Assembly (NCBI GenBank): GCA_910578425.1
Contig: CAJTQX010000001.1
Location: 34,048 to 98,047, forward strand
Origin: an uncultured Anaerotignum sp.
Lineage (GTDB): Bacteria > Bacillota > Clostridia > Lachnospirales > Anaerotignaceae
Direction of reading: 5' to 3'
Length of the DNA: 64,000 nucleotides
Positions within the stretch are counted from its first letter, which is position 1, and every line of letters begins with the position of its first letter. The notes beneath the pieces were generated by a model. It saw only the letters and a program-made list of their open reading frames with translations. It searched no databases and had not been told where the DNA came from. The position numbers and the translations under genes were made by a program. Positions 9,601 through 16,973 of the stretch are shown here, piece after piece.

Positions 9601-11475
9601 CCTGCCGATTTGGAACGGCTGCGGGGGCTGTTTCCGGGGAAGGAGGTCTATATGGTGGCGGGGAGCGATGTGGTGCAGAACGCATCTTCCTACCGCAAAG
9701 AGCCGGAGGAAAACTCTATCCATACTTTCCCGCATATCCTTTTTCGGCGGGAAAGCGGTCAGAGCGGCGCGGAGCAGCACGAAAACGCCTATGCCGCCAT
9801 ACATGGCGGCGTTGTTGAGCTGAAACTGCCAACACATTTTGAGGACATCAGCTCTACGCGCATTCGGGAAAATATCGACAATAACCGCGATATTTCCAAT
9901 CTCATTGACCCTGTGGCACAGAATTATATCTATGAAAACAGCCTGTATCTGCGTGAACCGCAGTATAAACAGCTTTTGAAGACGGAGGCTGTGGAGATTG
10001 TCCATTTCGCCGCAGGCTGGGAAGGGGAGGAACAGCTTCGGCGCGGGCTGGGCGGAGCAGAGACTGCCGCGCCCCTTTTGGAGGCGTTCGCGGAGGAAAA
10101 TGCCCGCATGACGGTCGTGCTGAACCATGAAGGGGAAACTCGCCTGGAAGGTGCGATTATCTGGCGCACGCTTGCCACTACAGAGCTTTACCATGAATTT
10201 GGCGATATGGATACTGCCAGCTATATCAGAGAGCATACTTCGGGGAAGATTGTGCTGGCGACTGCCTGCTATTCGCGGGAAGATTCGCGGATTGACGAGC
10301 TGGAGCAGATTCTCCTGACCGAAGCCCTCGCCAAAGCCCTGGGCGATGATGCGACCTATGCCATATTCAGCCCAAAAAAGGGCGGTGTGCGGAAAAAATA
10401 TGCAGAGGTTTTGGAAAGACAGGGATTTTTGCCGCTGGAAACGGGCGGGGCAAGGGATTGTTTTGTGGTGGATATGAAAAACCCTGTCACACTCTACCAT
10501 AATGTCCAGACTGTTCTGAAAGAGCCGTTTAACGGAAATGAACGCGTACTGCGGACACTGAAGGAGGCGCACTGCCGTTTTCAGACAGCCCTCACGAAGC
10601 TTTATCCCGGCGAACTGGTGATTTCTTTTGATGCGGGAATCATGCATAACCGCCTGATAGATTTGATTACAAAGGCAAACGGCGTGCCGCGTGAATCGCT
10701 CCCTGTACGGCATCTGGGCGACAATATGTGTGTGCCATTCGGCAAGATTTTGAAGGGCATTGTCATTCCGAATACGGTTACAAAGGTACTGCATACGGAA
10801 AAGGCGTTCCGGCCGGATATCCGTTCCTTCCGTATCACAGAATTTCCACAGTACCTGCCGCTGGCTTCACAGGTGAAGATGATAAAATCCTTCCGGCGGC
10901 CTGTCATACTGGCGGATGACCTCCTGCATAAGGGCTACCGCATGAAGGAGTTGAACCGGCTGTTTCAGGCGGAGAATGTGGAAATCGACCGTATCATTGT
11001 TGGCATACTTTCCGGACGTGGGCGGGATTTGATGGATATACAGGGCAGAAAAGCCGAAAGCGTATATTTTATCCCGTCTTTGCGGACCTGGTTTGTGGAA
11101 ACGTCCATGTATCCGTTTTTGGGCGGTGACAGCGTGGATCAGGAAACGGAAGAGGACGGCAATCTGATTCCTTCCATCAACCTGATACTGCCGTATGTCA
11201 TGCCCGGCTTTATCAGGGGCGCGTCAAAAGAAGCGGTTTATGACCTTTCCATGATCTGCCTGCAAAATGCAAGGGATATTTTGCAGGTGCTGGAAGAGGA
11301 ATACCAGCGGGCGTTTGAACGCAGCCTGACGCTGGGGCGGCTGAACGAGGTTGTTATTTCACCGCGCCGGCCGGACGTAGGCAGCTGTATCCGCTATGAC
11401 CAGCATCTTGCCGCATCGGTATATGTCGCGAATGATATGGAACGTCTTGTCCGCCTGGAACACCTTGTGAAATAG
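6628..11475 (+). CDS. 1615-residue fusion: HD hydrolase, HEAT-like, nucleotidyltransferase, GNAT-like, PRTase-like
   Basis: This is a very large cytoplasmic protein with no signal peptide. Residues about 175-340 carry an HD phosphohydrolase domain: H187, H215-D216 in AGHDIGKYG, H257 in ANHSTWD, and D278. A long helical region (about 390-900) has HEAT-like repeats. Residues 917-1110 form a NadD-like nucleotidyltransferase with FFPGTFDPFSLGH (G922-H931) and the SSTRIRE motif at 1075. Residues about 1115-1270 resemble a GNAT acetyltransferase, which is less certain. Near 1430 the motif PVILADDLLHKG resembles the PRPP loop of phosphoribosyltransferases. Such proteins are often annotated simply as nicotinate-nucleotide adenylyltransferase or HD-domain protein. 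The mix suggests synthesis and turnover of a nucleotide-like compound. It is monocistronic with its own promoter; the substrate is unknown. Confidence 0.8.
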   Translation: MQKKQIHVFYKILLNALTEKSFLRKAGLKKKTVLALLKRERWLEGLENILRGEVSCAAVLELCAGAMETLAGKTPQEGWLSYIYRFLIQEIYPARKDISLEPLPRGAVFFYLAALRVFLEQERECLPFSRTRDFAFAEEREVAESPYREEYGQFLECFRGQWIYELMRIGREIMPFDTLAHVAGVHHVAMHVGRQLAEAGVPVDLGLISGAAAGHDIGKYGCRDSEVRRIPYLHYYYTDIWFRGHALEDIGHIAANHSTWDLELENLTVESLILIYADFRVKNRGYENGREIMGFYTLEDSFRVILDKLDNVDAAKEERYRHVYSRLVDFEEYMCALGVNVELTEEGLTSVRQKERALLTAEETVETFKRTAVDHNIRLMYKLSRETSFGDILEAARSTRDWKNSRAYLNIFSEYFTYMTQKQKQMALGFLYELMFHREGDIRRQAADLLGNIIARYDVEYGKELPADADIILDEVSSLDMWERYLRQIVVPDHKMIDRHKRWLGYGLKRVVTALAQNSKQEQGAAYIALLLEYYKRTDWDEDTAFVLLDTMPSVPSDLLGEEGRTVFLDFLEAYSARVSLELRAAALLALKDMAETFSGMEDADERVFRIVEKISARGNVSLQFLLYLIGEAYGILRRISGLSFHRIFEDGRVVSDIFLENLKSATPWKIKIINMELLYERVRRGVAMPKLHVAAHLSNLLKTSDQVSVRHYAGETLVRLAPLLSWDQRNEVAIELTKGLEIGEFEFSKYIPQYLGEYAMYLHPKELDEFLIDLRRLLISTNDRIASVALDTLGVMLRHYGGYLRRFPEYIAINRARWKKMLGMLLSGVASYQENVSREAFYVIGHELFGMDTLSLQEKKDIFAFLGKKLLSLCGRDNPPELTFFNDTMAWNHIYRFISDYQFRYGALRFQEPGRVAFFPGTFDPFSLGHKEIAREIRDMGFMVYLALDEFSWSKKTQPHMVRRKILNISVANEENIYLFPENIPVNIANPADLERLRGLFPGKEVYMVAGSDVVQNASSYRKEPEENSIHTFPHILFRRESGQSGAEQHENAYAAIHGGVVELKLPTHFEDISSTRIRENIDNNRDISNLIDPVAQNYIYENSLYLREPQYKQLLKTEAVEIVHFAAGWEGEEQLRRGLGGAETAAPLLEAFAEENARMTVVLNHEGETRLEGAIIWRTLATTELYHEFGDMDTASYIREHTSGKIVLATACYSREDSRIDELEQILLTEALAKALGDDATYAIFSPKKGGVRKKYAEVLERQGFLPLETGGARDCFVVDMKNPVTLYHNVQTVLKEPFNGNERVLRTLKEAHCRFQTALTKLYPGELVISFDAGIMHNRLIDLITKANGVPRESLPVRHLGDNMCVPFGKILKGIVIPNTVTKVLHTEKAFRPDIRSFRITEFPQYLPLASQVKMIKSFRRPVILADDLLHKGYRMKELNRLFQAENVEIDRIIVGILSGRGRDLMDIQGRKAESVYFIPSLRTWFVETSMYPFLGGDSVDQETEEDGNLIPSINLILPYVMPGFIRGASKEAVYDLSMICLQNARDILQVLEEEYQRAFERSLTLGRLNEVVISPRRPDVGSCIRYDQHLAASVYVANDMERLVRLEHLVK

Positions 11476-11526
11476 GTCGGCGTATGTATTTTATGCGGCG
11501 CATCTGCGTTTGTTTCTTTCTGCCTA

Positions 11527-11556
11527 TTGAAATTGTCCGCCGGATATGTTTATAAT
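11527..11556 (+). promoter_or_regulatory. promoter of the RpiR-family regulator
   Basis: TTGAAA, an 18-base spacer and a perfect TATAAT lie 44 bases ahead of the ATG at 11600. This excludes the upstream in-frame ATG at 11546, which falls within the promoter. Confidence 0.75.
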
Positions 11557-11599
11557 AGGTAAAATGGGGGTAGGGCGGCTTGAAACGGAGGTTGGAACG

Positions 11600-12463
11600 A
11601 TGACGGAAGAACTGCAGGCGCGGCTGATGGGCGTGAAACTGACGAAAAAAGAAAAACTGATTGCCGAATTTATATTGGATAACTTTGCGGAGGCGTGCTT
11701 TATTACTTCAACAGAAATCGCGAAGCGGCTGCATGTCAGCGATTCTTCTGTGATACGCTTCACAAGAACGCTCGGCTATACCGGCTTTATGGATTTCCAG
11801 CGCAGTATCCGCAAAACGTATACCGAGCGTATCAACAGCGTTTCCGACAGTATTACCATACCTTCGGAACGGCTTAAGCTGAGCATAGGCAAGCTGGGGC
11901 AGAGTGATATTATGGAAAGCTATTTTTCCAATGTCATGCAGAATCTGAAATCCTGTATCAGCCAGAACGATACCATAGCCTTTGAACGGGCGGCGGGGCT
12001 GGTCGTGGGGAGCAAGCGGAAGTTCATCGTAACCTCCCGCGCGAACAGCTGCGTTGGGGATATGATGCTGATGCTCCTGAAACACCTGCTGACGGATGTA
12101 TATGAAACATCTCATCCCGCGCTGAATGTCATTGACCATCTCTGCGATATTACGGAGAATGACTGCATCATTGCCGCCAGTTTCCCGCGGTATTCGGAGA
12201 TGGATCTGCTTGCGGCACAGATGGCGTATGAAGCGGGGGCAAAGGTTATTCTGATAACGGATAAGGCAAGCTCGCCGCTGGCGAAATATGCAACGCAGAT
12301 TCTGACGGTCAGCGTGGACAGCAATACGTTTTTCAATTCGTATGTTGCCGTTATGTTTACGATGGAGCTGCTCTGCTCGTTTATCAGCCGGAAGATGGGC
12401 TATTCTACGGAAGCAAAGCTGGAGCTGATTGACAGGTATCTTTCAAAAGTGGGGTTGTTTTAA
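11600..12463 (+). CDS. MurR/RpiR family transcriptional regulator
   Basis: This is a 287-residue DNA-binding regulator of the RpiR type, whose members usually sense phosphosugars. The N-terminal helix-turn-helix is visible as TEIAKRLHVSDSSVIRFTR (around residues 35-55). The C-terminal half is a SIS sugar-isomerase fold, with GSKRKFIVTSRANS and IIAASFPRYSEMDLLAAQ as its two core strands and loops. The ATG at 11600 has CGGAGG eight bases upstream. It has its own promoter, and no sugar pathway gene is adjacent, so its regulon cannot be read from context. The next gene starts 42 bp downstream. Confidence 0.85.
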   Translation: MTEELQARLMGVKLTKKEKLIAEFILDNFAEACFITSTEIAKRLHVSDSSVIRFTRTLGYTGFMDFQRSIRKTYTERINSVSDSITIPSERLKLSIGKLGQSDIMESYFSNVMQNLKSCISQNDTIAFERAAGLVVGSKRKFIVTSRANSCVGDMMLMLLKHLLTDVYETSHPALNVIDHLCDITENDCIIAASFPRYSEMDLLAAQMAYEAGAKVILITDKASSPLAKYATQILTVSVDSNTFFNSYVAVMFTMELLCSFISRKMGYSTEAKLELIDRYLSKVGLF

Positions 12464-12505
12464 CAGAAACGACCCTGTTTTTGTATGCTGTGGGAGGTGC
12501 GGAGC

Positions 12506-13084
12506 ATGGATGCGGCGGCGGAGAAAAAACGTCTTCGGGAATGGGCGAAAGCCAGACGGGGCATGCTTTCCTCTGAGGAAAAAAGGCGGGAGGACGCGGC
12601 AGTCTGCCAGAGGGTTTTGGAGCTTGCGGCATACCGGAAGGCAAAAACGGTATTTTGCTACATTGCCATAGGCGGAGAGATTGATGTAACGAAACTTATC
12701 TTTCAGGCATGGAAGGATGGGAAACGCATTGCTGTGCCGAAATGTGGAAAATACGGACAGATGGACGCGCGTGAAATTACGTCGCTGTCATCTCTTTCGG
12801 CAGGACGGTACGGCATTTTGGAGCCGAAGGAGGGCGCGCCGGTTGTGCTGCCGGAGGAAATCGGGCTGGCGGTTGTGCCATGTCTGGCGTGTGATAAGCG
12901 CGGGTATCGGCTGGGCTATGGCGGCGGGTATTATGACCGCTATCTGCCGAAAATCGGTGGTGCGTCGGCTGTCCTCTGTCGGGAAAGGCTGCTGATGGAT
13001 GAAGTGCCTGTAGAACCGTTCGACTGCCGCATGGATTGGGTGATAACGGAAAGTCAGACGGCAGATACCCGAAAGCGCGGTTGA
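12506..13084 (+). CDS. 5-formyltetrahydrofolate cyclo-ligase
   Basis: This enzyme uses ATP to convert 5-formyl-THF to 5,10-methenyl-THF, returning a storage folate to the one-carbon pool. The 192-residue protein has the family signature GYRLGYGGGYYDRYL near the C-terminus, which is the ATP and substrate loop. It also has the N-terminal basic helix KKRLREWAKARR and the AIGGEIDV strand. The ATG at 12506 has GGGAGG eight bases upstream and is preferred over the in-frame ATG at 12485. It may be co-transcribed with the RpiR regulator. Confidence 0.9.
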   Translation: MDAAAEKKRLREWAKARRGMLSSEEKRREDAAVCQRVLELAAYRKAKTVFCYIAIGGEIDVTKLIFQAWKDGKRIAVPKCGKYGQMDAREITSLSSLSAGRYGILEPKEGAPVVLPEEIGLAVVPCLACDKRGYRLGYGGGYYDRYLPKIGGASAVLCRERLLMDEVPVEPFDCRMDWVITESQTADTRKRG

Positions 13085-13277
13085 TAAATCCCGAAAAATG
13101 GAGTAGAATGAAAAAGCAGCCGGATTTCAGAATTTTCTTATAAATAAGGAGGCTGCTTTGACAAAGCCTGATATTTCAGGTGTTTCATAGAGTAAAATTT
13201 TCTTATGGCAACGTCCATAAACGTGTATACATGCGTATAGTCAGGGACAGCCTGTCAAAAACAAAGGAGGAATTTCC

Positions 13278-13829
13278 ATGAAAAAAGCATACATTTTTTT
13301 GGCGGAAGGGTTTGAGGAAATGGAGGCTGTGACGCCCCTTGACCTTCTGCGGCGCGTGGGTGTCGATGCGAAATTTGTTTCTGTTTCCGGGCAGAAAACC
13401 GTTACCGGCGCGCATGGGATTGCCTATACGGCAGACATTCTTTTTGAGGAAAACGATTTTACGGACGCGGACGCGCTCGTGTTGCCAGGCGGTATGCCCG
13501 GCACATTGAATCTTCAAAAGCACAAGGGGCTTACAGAACTGCTGACGGACATGCATAGAAAGGGCAGTCTGGTCTGCGCGATCTGCGCCGCGCCTATGGT
13601 GCTTGGCGGGCTGGGACTTTTGCAGGGCAGAACGGCAACCATATATCCAGGCATGGAGGAACACCTCGCTGGAGCGGCACCTTCCGCAGAGCGCGTCTGT
13701 GCGGATGGCAATGTTGTGACATCGCGCGGTCCTGCGACGGCCCTGCCCTTTGGGCTGAAAATCGTGGAGTTGCTTCTGGGAAAGGAAACGGCGGATGGAC
13801 TGGCAGAAGATGTTGTATATACCGGCTGA
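13278..13829 (+). CDS. DJ-1/ThiJ family protein
   Basis: The 183-residue protein belongs to the DJ-1/PfpI superfamily. The nucleophile is C103 in VCAICAAPMVLGG, and the conserved acid is in AEGFEEMEAV near residue 16. The pattern fits the DJ-1/YajL branch, which is linked to glyoxal or protein deglycase and oxidative-stress functions; older annotations call it a thiazole-phosphate biosynthesis protein. AAAGGAGG lies ideally ahead of the ATG. The 193-bp gap before it contains a 9-bp inverted repeat (AAAGCAGCC at 13113, GGCTGCTTT at 13151) of unknown role. The exact substrate is not determinable. Confidence 0.85.
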   Translation: MKKAYIFLAEGFEEMEAVTPLDLLRRVGVDAKFVSVSGQKTVTGAHGIAYTADILFEENDFTDADALVLPGGMPGTLNLQKHKGLTELLTDMHRKGSLVCAICAAPMVLGGLGLLQGRTATIYPGMEEHLAGAAPSAERVCADGNVVTSRGPATALPFGLKIVELLLGKETADGLAEDVVYTG

Positions 13830-13849
13830 AAGGCTGCCGAAAATCTGGA

Positions 13850-13886
13850 GGAAAACCCATAAAGCCGCCTTTTTTATGGGCTTTCC
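13850..13886. terminator. hairpin between convergent genes
   Basis: GGAAAACCCATAAA pairs with TTTATGGGCTTTCC (one mismatch in 14) across a 9-base loop. It lies between the plus-strand DJ-1 gene and the minus-strand gene ending at 13917. Flanking T runs are weak on both strands, so termination is plausible rather than certain. Confidence 0.5.
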
Positions 13887-13916
13887 TTCGGAGAACAGGC
13901 GTACTTTGCCGTTTTT

Positions 13917-14333
13917 CTATTTCCGGTATACGCGGTCGGGAACCTGTATGCATTCAAATAACTCGGAAAGACGTCCGCTTTCAAATGTATTGCCGCCAAG
14001 CTGTTCCGCTGCCGAAAGAACCTCGCCGATATCTAAATCATAAATGTAGGCTATGGCTGCCGGTGTATATTGCTCAGGCGAGCCGCACCGGATTTCGCGG
14101 TCAAGCATGCGGCATAACGGCGATGAGCCCTGCCGCATCAGCCGCAGGAATACGCCCTTTGTGATGAGCGAAAGCTTTTCCTGCGCGAGAAGCTTCTCCA
14201 TTTCGCCCGATGTGATGCCAAGCAGAACGGCGGCTGTCTGCGCTGCATAGGGCGGCTCCTCCGTTTTCAGGAAAAGGTCGATTGCCGCCAGCTGCGGCTG
14301 TATAGTTTGCTGAAAATAATCTAAAAAAGTCAT
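13917..14333 (-). CDS. conserved hypothetical protein
   Basis: The 138-residue soluble protein has no motif I recognise. Its middle region (AAQTAAVLLGITSGEMEKLLAQ) and C-terminal region (PAAIAYIYDLDIGEVLSAAEQLG) both look like helical segments that could form a helix-turn-helix-like fold, but no clear DNA-binding motif is present. I start at 14333 because GGGGAGGA lies just upstream on the minus strand; a longer form from 14351 would run through that site. It is a single gene, convergent with DJ-1 and divergent from the next one. Confidence 0.6.
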   Translation of the reverse strand: MTFLDYFQQTIQPQLAAIDLFLKTEEPPYAAQTAAVLLGITSGEMEKLLAQEKLSLITKGVFLRLMRQGSSPLCRMLDREIRCGSPEQYTPAAIAYIYDLDIGEVLSAAEQLGGNTFESGRLSELFECIQVPDRVYRK

Positions 14334-14426
14334 ATGTATCCTCCCCGTCATGCGTTCTGTCTTCCTTTATTGTAACAGGGCGCGGGGGCGCATACCACAG
14401 GGAATGGTTGGAAAGAGGGCAGCTTA

Positions 14427-14948
14427 ATGAATGCGATACAGAAATATTTCAAATACAGACAGAGCCTGATAGACCAGTATGCTAAGGGGGATATGACCAA
14501 GCGGGAATATTTGCAGCGAAATTATGAGGCGGTAGTCTATGGGGATATTGGCCCCTTCCGCAATATGGATACGCTTGAAAAAGCTCTGTTCAATTATCAG
14601 TATTATAACGCTTTGGCAAAGGAAATGAAAGCGGTCAGCACTGCCCGAGATATGGAATATGAGCTGAAACGGGATTATCTGGAGAAAAGTAATTATTATT
14701 ACAGCAGGAAAGACCGCGCCACGCTTGCCGCTCTCCGTATGCTGGATTTCAGTGGGGTAGAGGCGTATTTTGTGAAAATGCGGAGCAAGTTTTTGAATGG
14801 GAAATTGTTTGAGATTGTCATTCAGGAAGAAAATATTATACTCCATTCTACCAGCAGCCTGATACTGAAATGCCTGAGAGAGGAAGGGGTATTTCGGGAG
14901 GAAAGGCGAAAATCTGTGATAGATGAATATGTCAATCACAGGTACTAG
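14427..14948 (+). CDS. conserved hypothetical protein (DUF6648-like)
   Basis: The 173-residue protein is soluble, rich in tyrosine and charged residues, and begins MNAIQKYFKYRQSLIDQY. It resembles a protein common in Lachnospiraceae that I associate with DUF6648; that name is from memory and should be checked. No catalytic motif is visible. GAGGGC lies upstream of the ATG. It is transcribed alone and is convergent with the MATE gene, whose stop is only 29 bp away. Confidence 0.7.
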   Translation: MNAIQKYFKYRQSLIDQYAKGDMTKREYLQRNYEAVVYGDIGPFRNMDTLEKALFNYQYYNALAKEMKAVSTARDMEYELKRDYLEKSNYYYSRKDRATLAALRMLDFSGVEAYFVKMRSKFLNGKLFEIVIQEENIILHSTSSLILKCLREEGVFREERRKSVIDEYVNHRY

Positions 14949-14977
14949 TGTCCGGCGTGCCGGACACCATGCCTGTT

Positions 14978-16315
14978 TTACTGTACCGTCCCTGAGGGAA
15001 GTTCTTTTGTAAACCGCAGAATTTTTCCGACGGCATAAACTGCTGTCACGATTTCTGTCGCCAGCATCGCAAACCATATGGAATCTGCTCCGGCCAGGAC
15101 AGGGAGGGCCATAATCAGGATACCGCTGATGACGCACCCGCGGAAAACCGAAACGGCGAAGGCGGTCTGTGGTTTCATGATTGCCTGAAAATAATAGGCT
15201 GAAAAAATATTCAGCGGCAGCAGAAGGAAAGAACTGCTGTAAGCCCGTATGATGCAGGGGGCAATTTCCAATATTTCCGCTGAGGGCTTCATAAAGATAT
15301 AGACGTACAGGTTTGGGAATGCCAGACTCAGTACCGTCCAGAATACGCCGAAAACTGCGGTAGAGCAGAGTGCGTAGCGCAGTGTTTCCCGTATCCTGCC
15401 GCTATGTCCCGCTCCAAGGTTGATAGATATGATGGGCTGTGCCGCCTGCCCTACGCTGTAAGCGCAGCACTGCACGAATGTGCTGATATTGATAATGATG
15501 CCATAAACGGAAAGCGCGTCTGTCCCAAGGTATTTCATAATCTGCCGGTTAAACAGTACCGTCAGTATCCCCATCGCAATGTCAATAAAAAATGTAGAGA
15601 ATCCTGTCACAGAAATTTCCTTTAATTGACACAACAATCTGTCTGGCTTTTGCAGCCAAAGCGTGTTTTTCTTTGAGAAAAAATGGCTGCAAACAACAAT
15701 GAAATTAAGTACGGTGCCGATTGCTGTGGCAAGCCCCGCTCCGAATATCCCCATATCGAACGTAAATACAAAAACATAATCCCCTGCCATATTAAACAGA
15801 CCGCCAACAAGTACGCCTGCCGCGGCAAGCTCCGGACGGTTGTCGTTCCGCAGGAAAGCAGAAATGACCTGATTGAACAGGTACAGAGGGAATACAATTT
15901 TTATGGGCAAAAGATAGCGTTCCGCCAAAGGCAGGAGGCTTTCGTCCGCTCCAAAAAACAACAGTATCGGACGTTCTAAGAGCAGTATGCCTGCCCATGC
16001 GGCAGCCGCAAGGAACACCCCGCCAATCACAGCCGCCGTAAAATATTCGTTTTCCAGCCCGGTATTCTCGTCCGTTTTGCCGCGCACCATGCCGAAAAGC
16101 ACAGAGCCGCCAATTCCCATCAGCAGGCCAAGGCTGTATATGATATTCCAGACAGGCTGAATGACAGCCAGCGCGGCCGTCCCCACAGGGCCATGGTATT
16201 GCCCGACCATTGCCATATCGACAAGGGCATAAACCGATGTAATCAATGCACTCCCGAAAGCAGCGGAGAGATATTTGAAATACAGTTTTCGGATGTTCCC
16301 TTTTAATAAATTCAT
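14978..16315 (-). CDS. MATE family efflux transporter
   Basis: This is a 445-residue membrane antiporter of the MatE family that exports drugs or metabolites using sodium or proton gradients. Twelve hydrophobic segments are visible, arranged as two homologous halves. The first carries ALVDMAMVGQYHGPVGTAAL in helix 1, typical of the family, and the second half starts around residue 235. GAGGAGG is placed well before the ATG. The gene sits behind a strong promoter and a leader with a terminator hairpin (16349-16400), so expression is probably conditional. The substrate cannot be inferred from sequence. Confidence 0.9.
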   Translation of the reverse strand: MNLLKGNIRKLYFKYLSAAFGSALITSVYALVDMAMVGQYHGPVGTAALAVIQPVWNIIYSLGLLMGIGGSVLFGMVRGKTDENTGLENEYFTAAVIGGVFLAAAAWAGILLLERPILLFFGADESLLPLAERYLLPIKIVFPLYLFNQVISAFLRNDNRPELAAAGVLVGGLFNMAGDYVFVFTFDMGIFGAGLATAIGTVLNFIVVCSHFFSKKNTLWLQKPDRLLCQLKEISVTGFSTFFIDIAMGILTVLFNRQIMKYLGTDALSVYGIIINISTFVQCCAYSVGQAAQPIISINLGAGHSGRIRETLRYALCSTAVFGVFWTVLSLAFPNLYVYIFMKPSAEILEIAPCIIRAYSSSFLLLPLNIFSAYYFQAIMKPQTAFAVSVFRGCVISGILIMALPVLAGADSIWFAMLATEIVTAVYAVGKILRFTKELPSGTVQ

Positions 16316-16342
16316 TTCGCAGTCCTCCTCAAAAAGTCAATC

Positions 16343-16390
16343 CTAAGCAAAAAGACCGGATAAGACAACATAGCCCTGTTGGCTAAGCAT
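16343..16390 (-). CDS. possible 15-codon leader peptide of the MATE gene
   Basis: On the minus strand the reading frame MLSQQGYVVLSGLFA runs through the whole terminator hairpin and ends just after its T run. Its ribosome-binding site is weak (GGATAAG). If translated, a stalled or running ribosome would decide whether the hairpin forms. This is an inference from position; no direct evidence of translation is available. Confidence 0.35.
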   Translation of the reverse strand: MLSQQGYVVLSGLFA

Positions 16391-16400
16391 CTTATCCGGC
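16349..16400 (-). terminator. attenuator hairpin in the MATE leader
   Basis: CCGGATAAGA pairs perfectly with TCTTATCCGG, with a second 5-bp helix (TAGCC/GGCTA) inside and TCTTTTT directly after. It lies between the promoter and the MATE start, so most transcripts would stop here unless an antiterminated state forms. I do not recognise a known riboswitch aptamer in the short upstream sequence. Confidence 0.85.
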
Positions 16401-16439
16401 CGTATCGTTCTGTTTGCAGGCCCTCCGATGAACACCCAT

Positions 16440-16468
16440 ATAATATCCTGCCCCTGTTCCTTTGTCAA
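16440..16468 (-). promoter_or_regulatory. promoter of the MATE gene
   Basis: TTGACA and TATTAT are separated by 17 bases on the minus strand. Predicted initiation near 16433 leaves a leader of about 118 bases containing the attenuator. Confidence 0.85.
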
Positions 16469-16523
16469 GAGGGGATATGCAGAAATTTCCAGTATATTTT
16501 GGAAAACAGGAGGACAAAAGGTG

Positions 16524-16573
16524 TTGACAAAGAACTCTTACAAGTGTATGATATAATAAATCATACAAATGTA
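16524..16573 (+). promoter_or_regulatory. blaI promoter with two BlaI/MecI-type operators
   Basis: TTGACA (16524-16529), a 17-base spacer and TATGAT (16547-16552) form the promoter. Two copies of the BlaI/MecI core TACA-NN-TGTA lie at 16539-16548 (spacer and -10) and 16564-16573 (just after the transcription start). This placement allows autorepression by the adjacent BlaI-like protein. Confidence 0.85.
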
Positions 16574-16586
16574 GGAGTTGAACGCC

Positions 16587-16973
16587 ATGAATGAATTTAC
16601 ACGTCTGCCGGATACAGAGCTGGAAATTATGAAGGTCATTTGGGAAGAGGGCAGAACGCTTTCGACGTCTGAAGTTAAGACCATTTTGGAGCGGAGCCGC
16701 CCCTGGAATGTATCGGCTTTACAGACACTCCTGAACAGGCTTATCAGTCGGGGCTTTTTAGAGAGTTATAAAGAGGGCAAAAACCGCTTTTATCGTCCTT
16801 TGGTAGAAGAGAAGGATTACTTAGCTGTGGAAAACAGGCTGTTTTTGGAGAAAATGAATAACCGTTCGCTGACGAAACTGGTCGCTTCGCTTTACGAAAG
16901 CCGTTCCGTTTCGGAGGAAGATTTAGACGAGCTGGCGGCGTTTATCCGCGAAAAGACGGGAGGTGGACAATGA
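16587..16973 (+). CDS. blaI: BlaI/MecI/CopY family repressor
   Basis: This is a 128-residue winged-helix repressor. It begins LPDTELEIMKVIWEEG, the family's N-terminal signature, followed by the recognition region RPWNVSALQTLLNRLISRGFL. The C-terminal part, with MNNRSLTKLVASLYES, is the dimerisation region that BlaR-type proteases inactivate in known systems. The ATG at 16587 has TAGGAG nine bases upstream; the in-frame TTG at 16578 is too close to that site. Two operator boxes lie in its own promoter. It overlaps the BlaR1-like gene by 4 bases. Targets beyond its own operon are not visible; no beta-lactamase gene is present in the window. Confidence 0.93.
   Translation: MNEFTRLPDTELEIMKVIWEEGRTLSTSEVKTILERSRPWNVSALQTLLNRLISRGFLESYKEGKNRFYRPLVEEKDYLAVENRLFLEKMNNRSLTKLVASLYESRSVSEEDLDELAAFIREKTGGGQ

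Noticed and set aside
16390..16440. Possible riboswitch aptamer (fluoride, guanidine, preQ1 types considered) upstream of the MATE gene
   Set aside because: No consensus core could be matched by eye; only the terminator and a small frame are supported.
16578..16586. TTG start three codons ahead of blaI
   Set aside because: It abuts the ribosome-binding site with no spacing; the ATG at 16587 is correctly placed.
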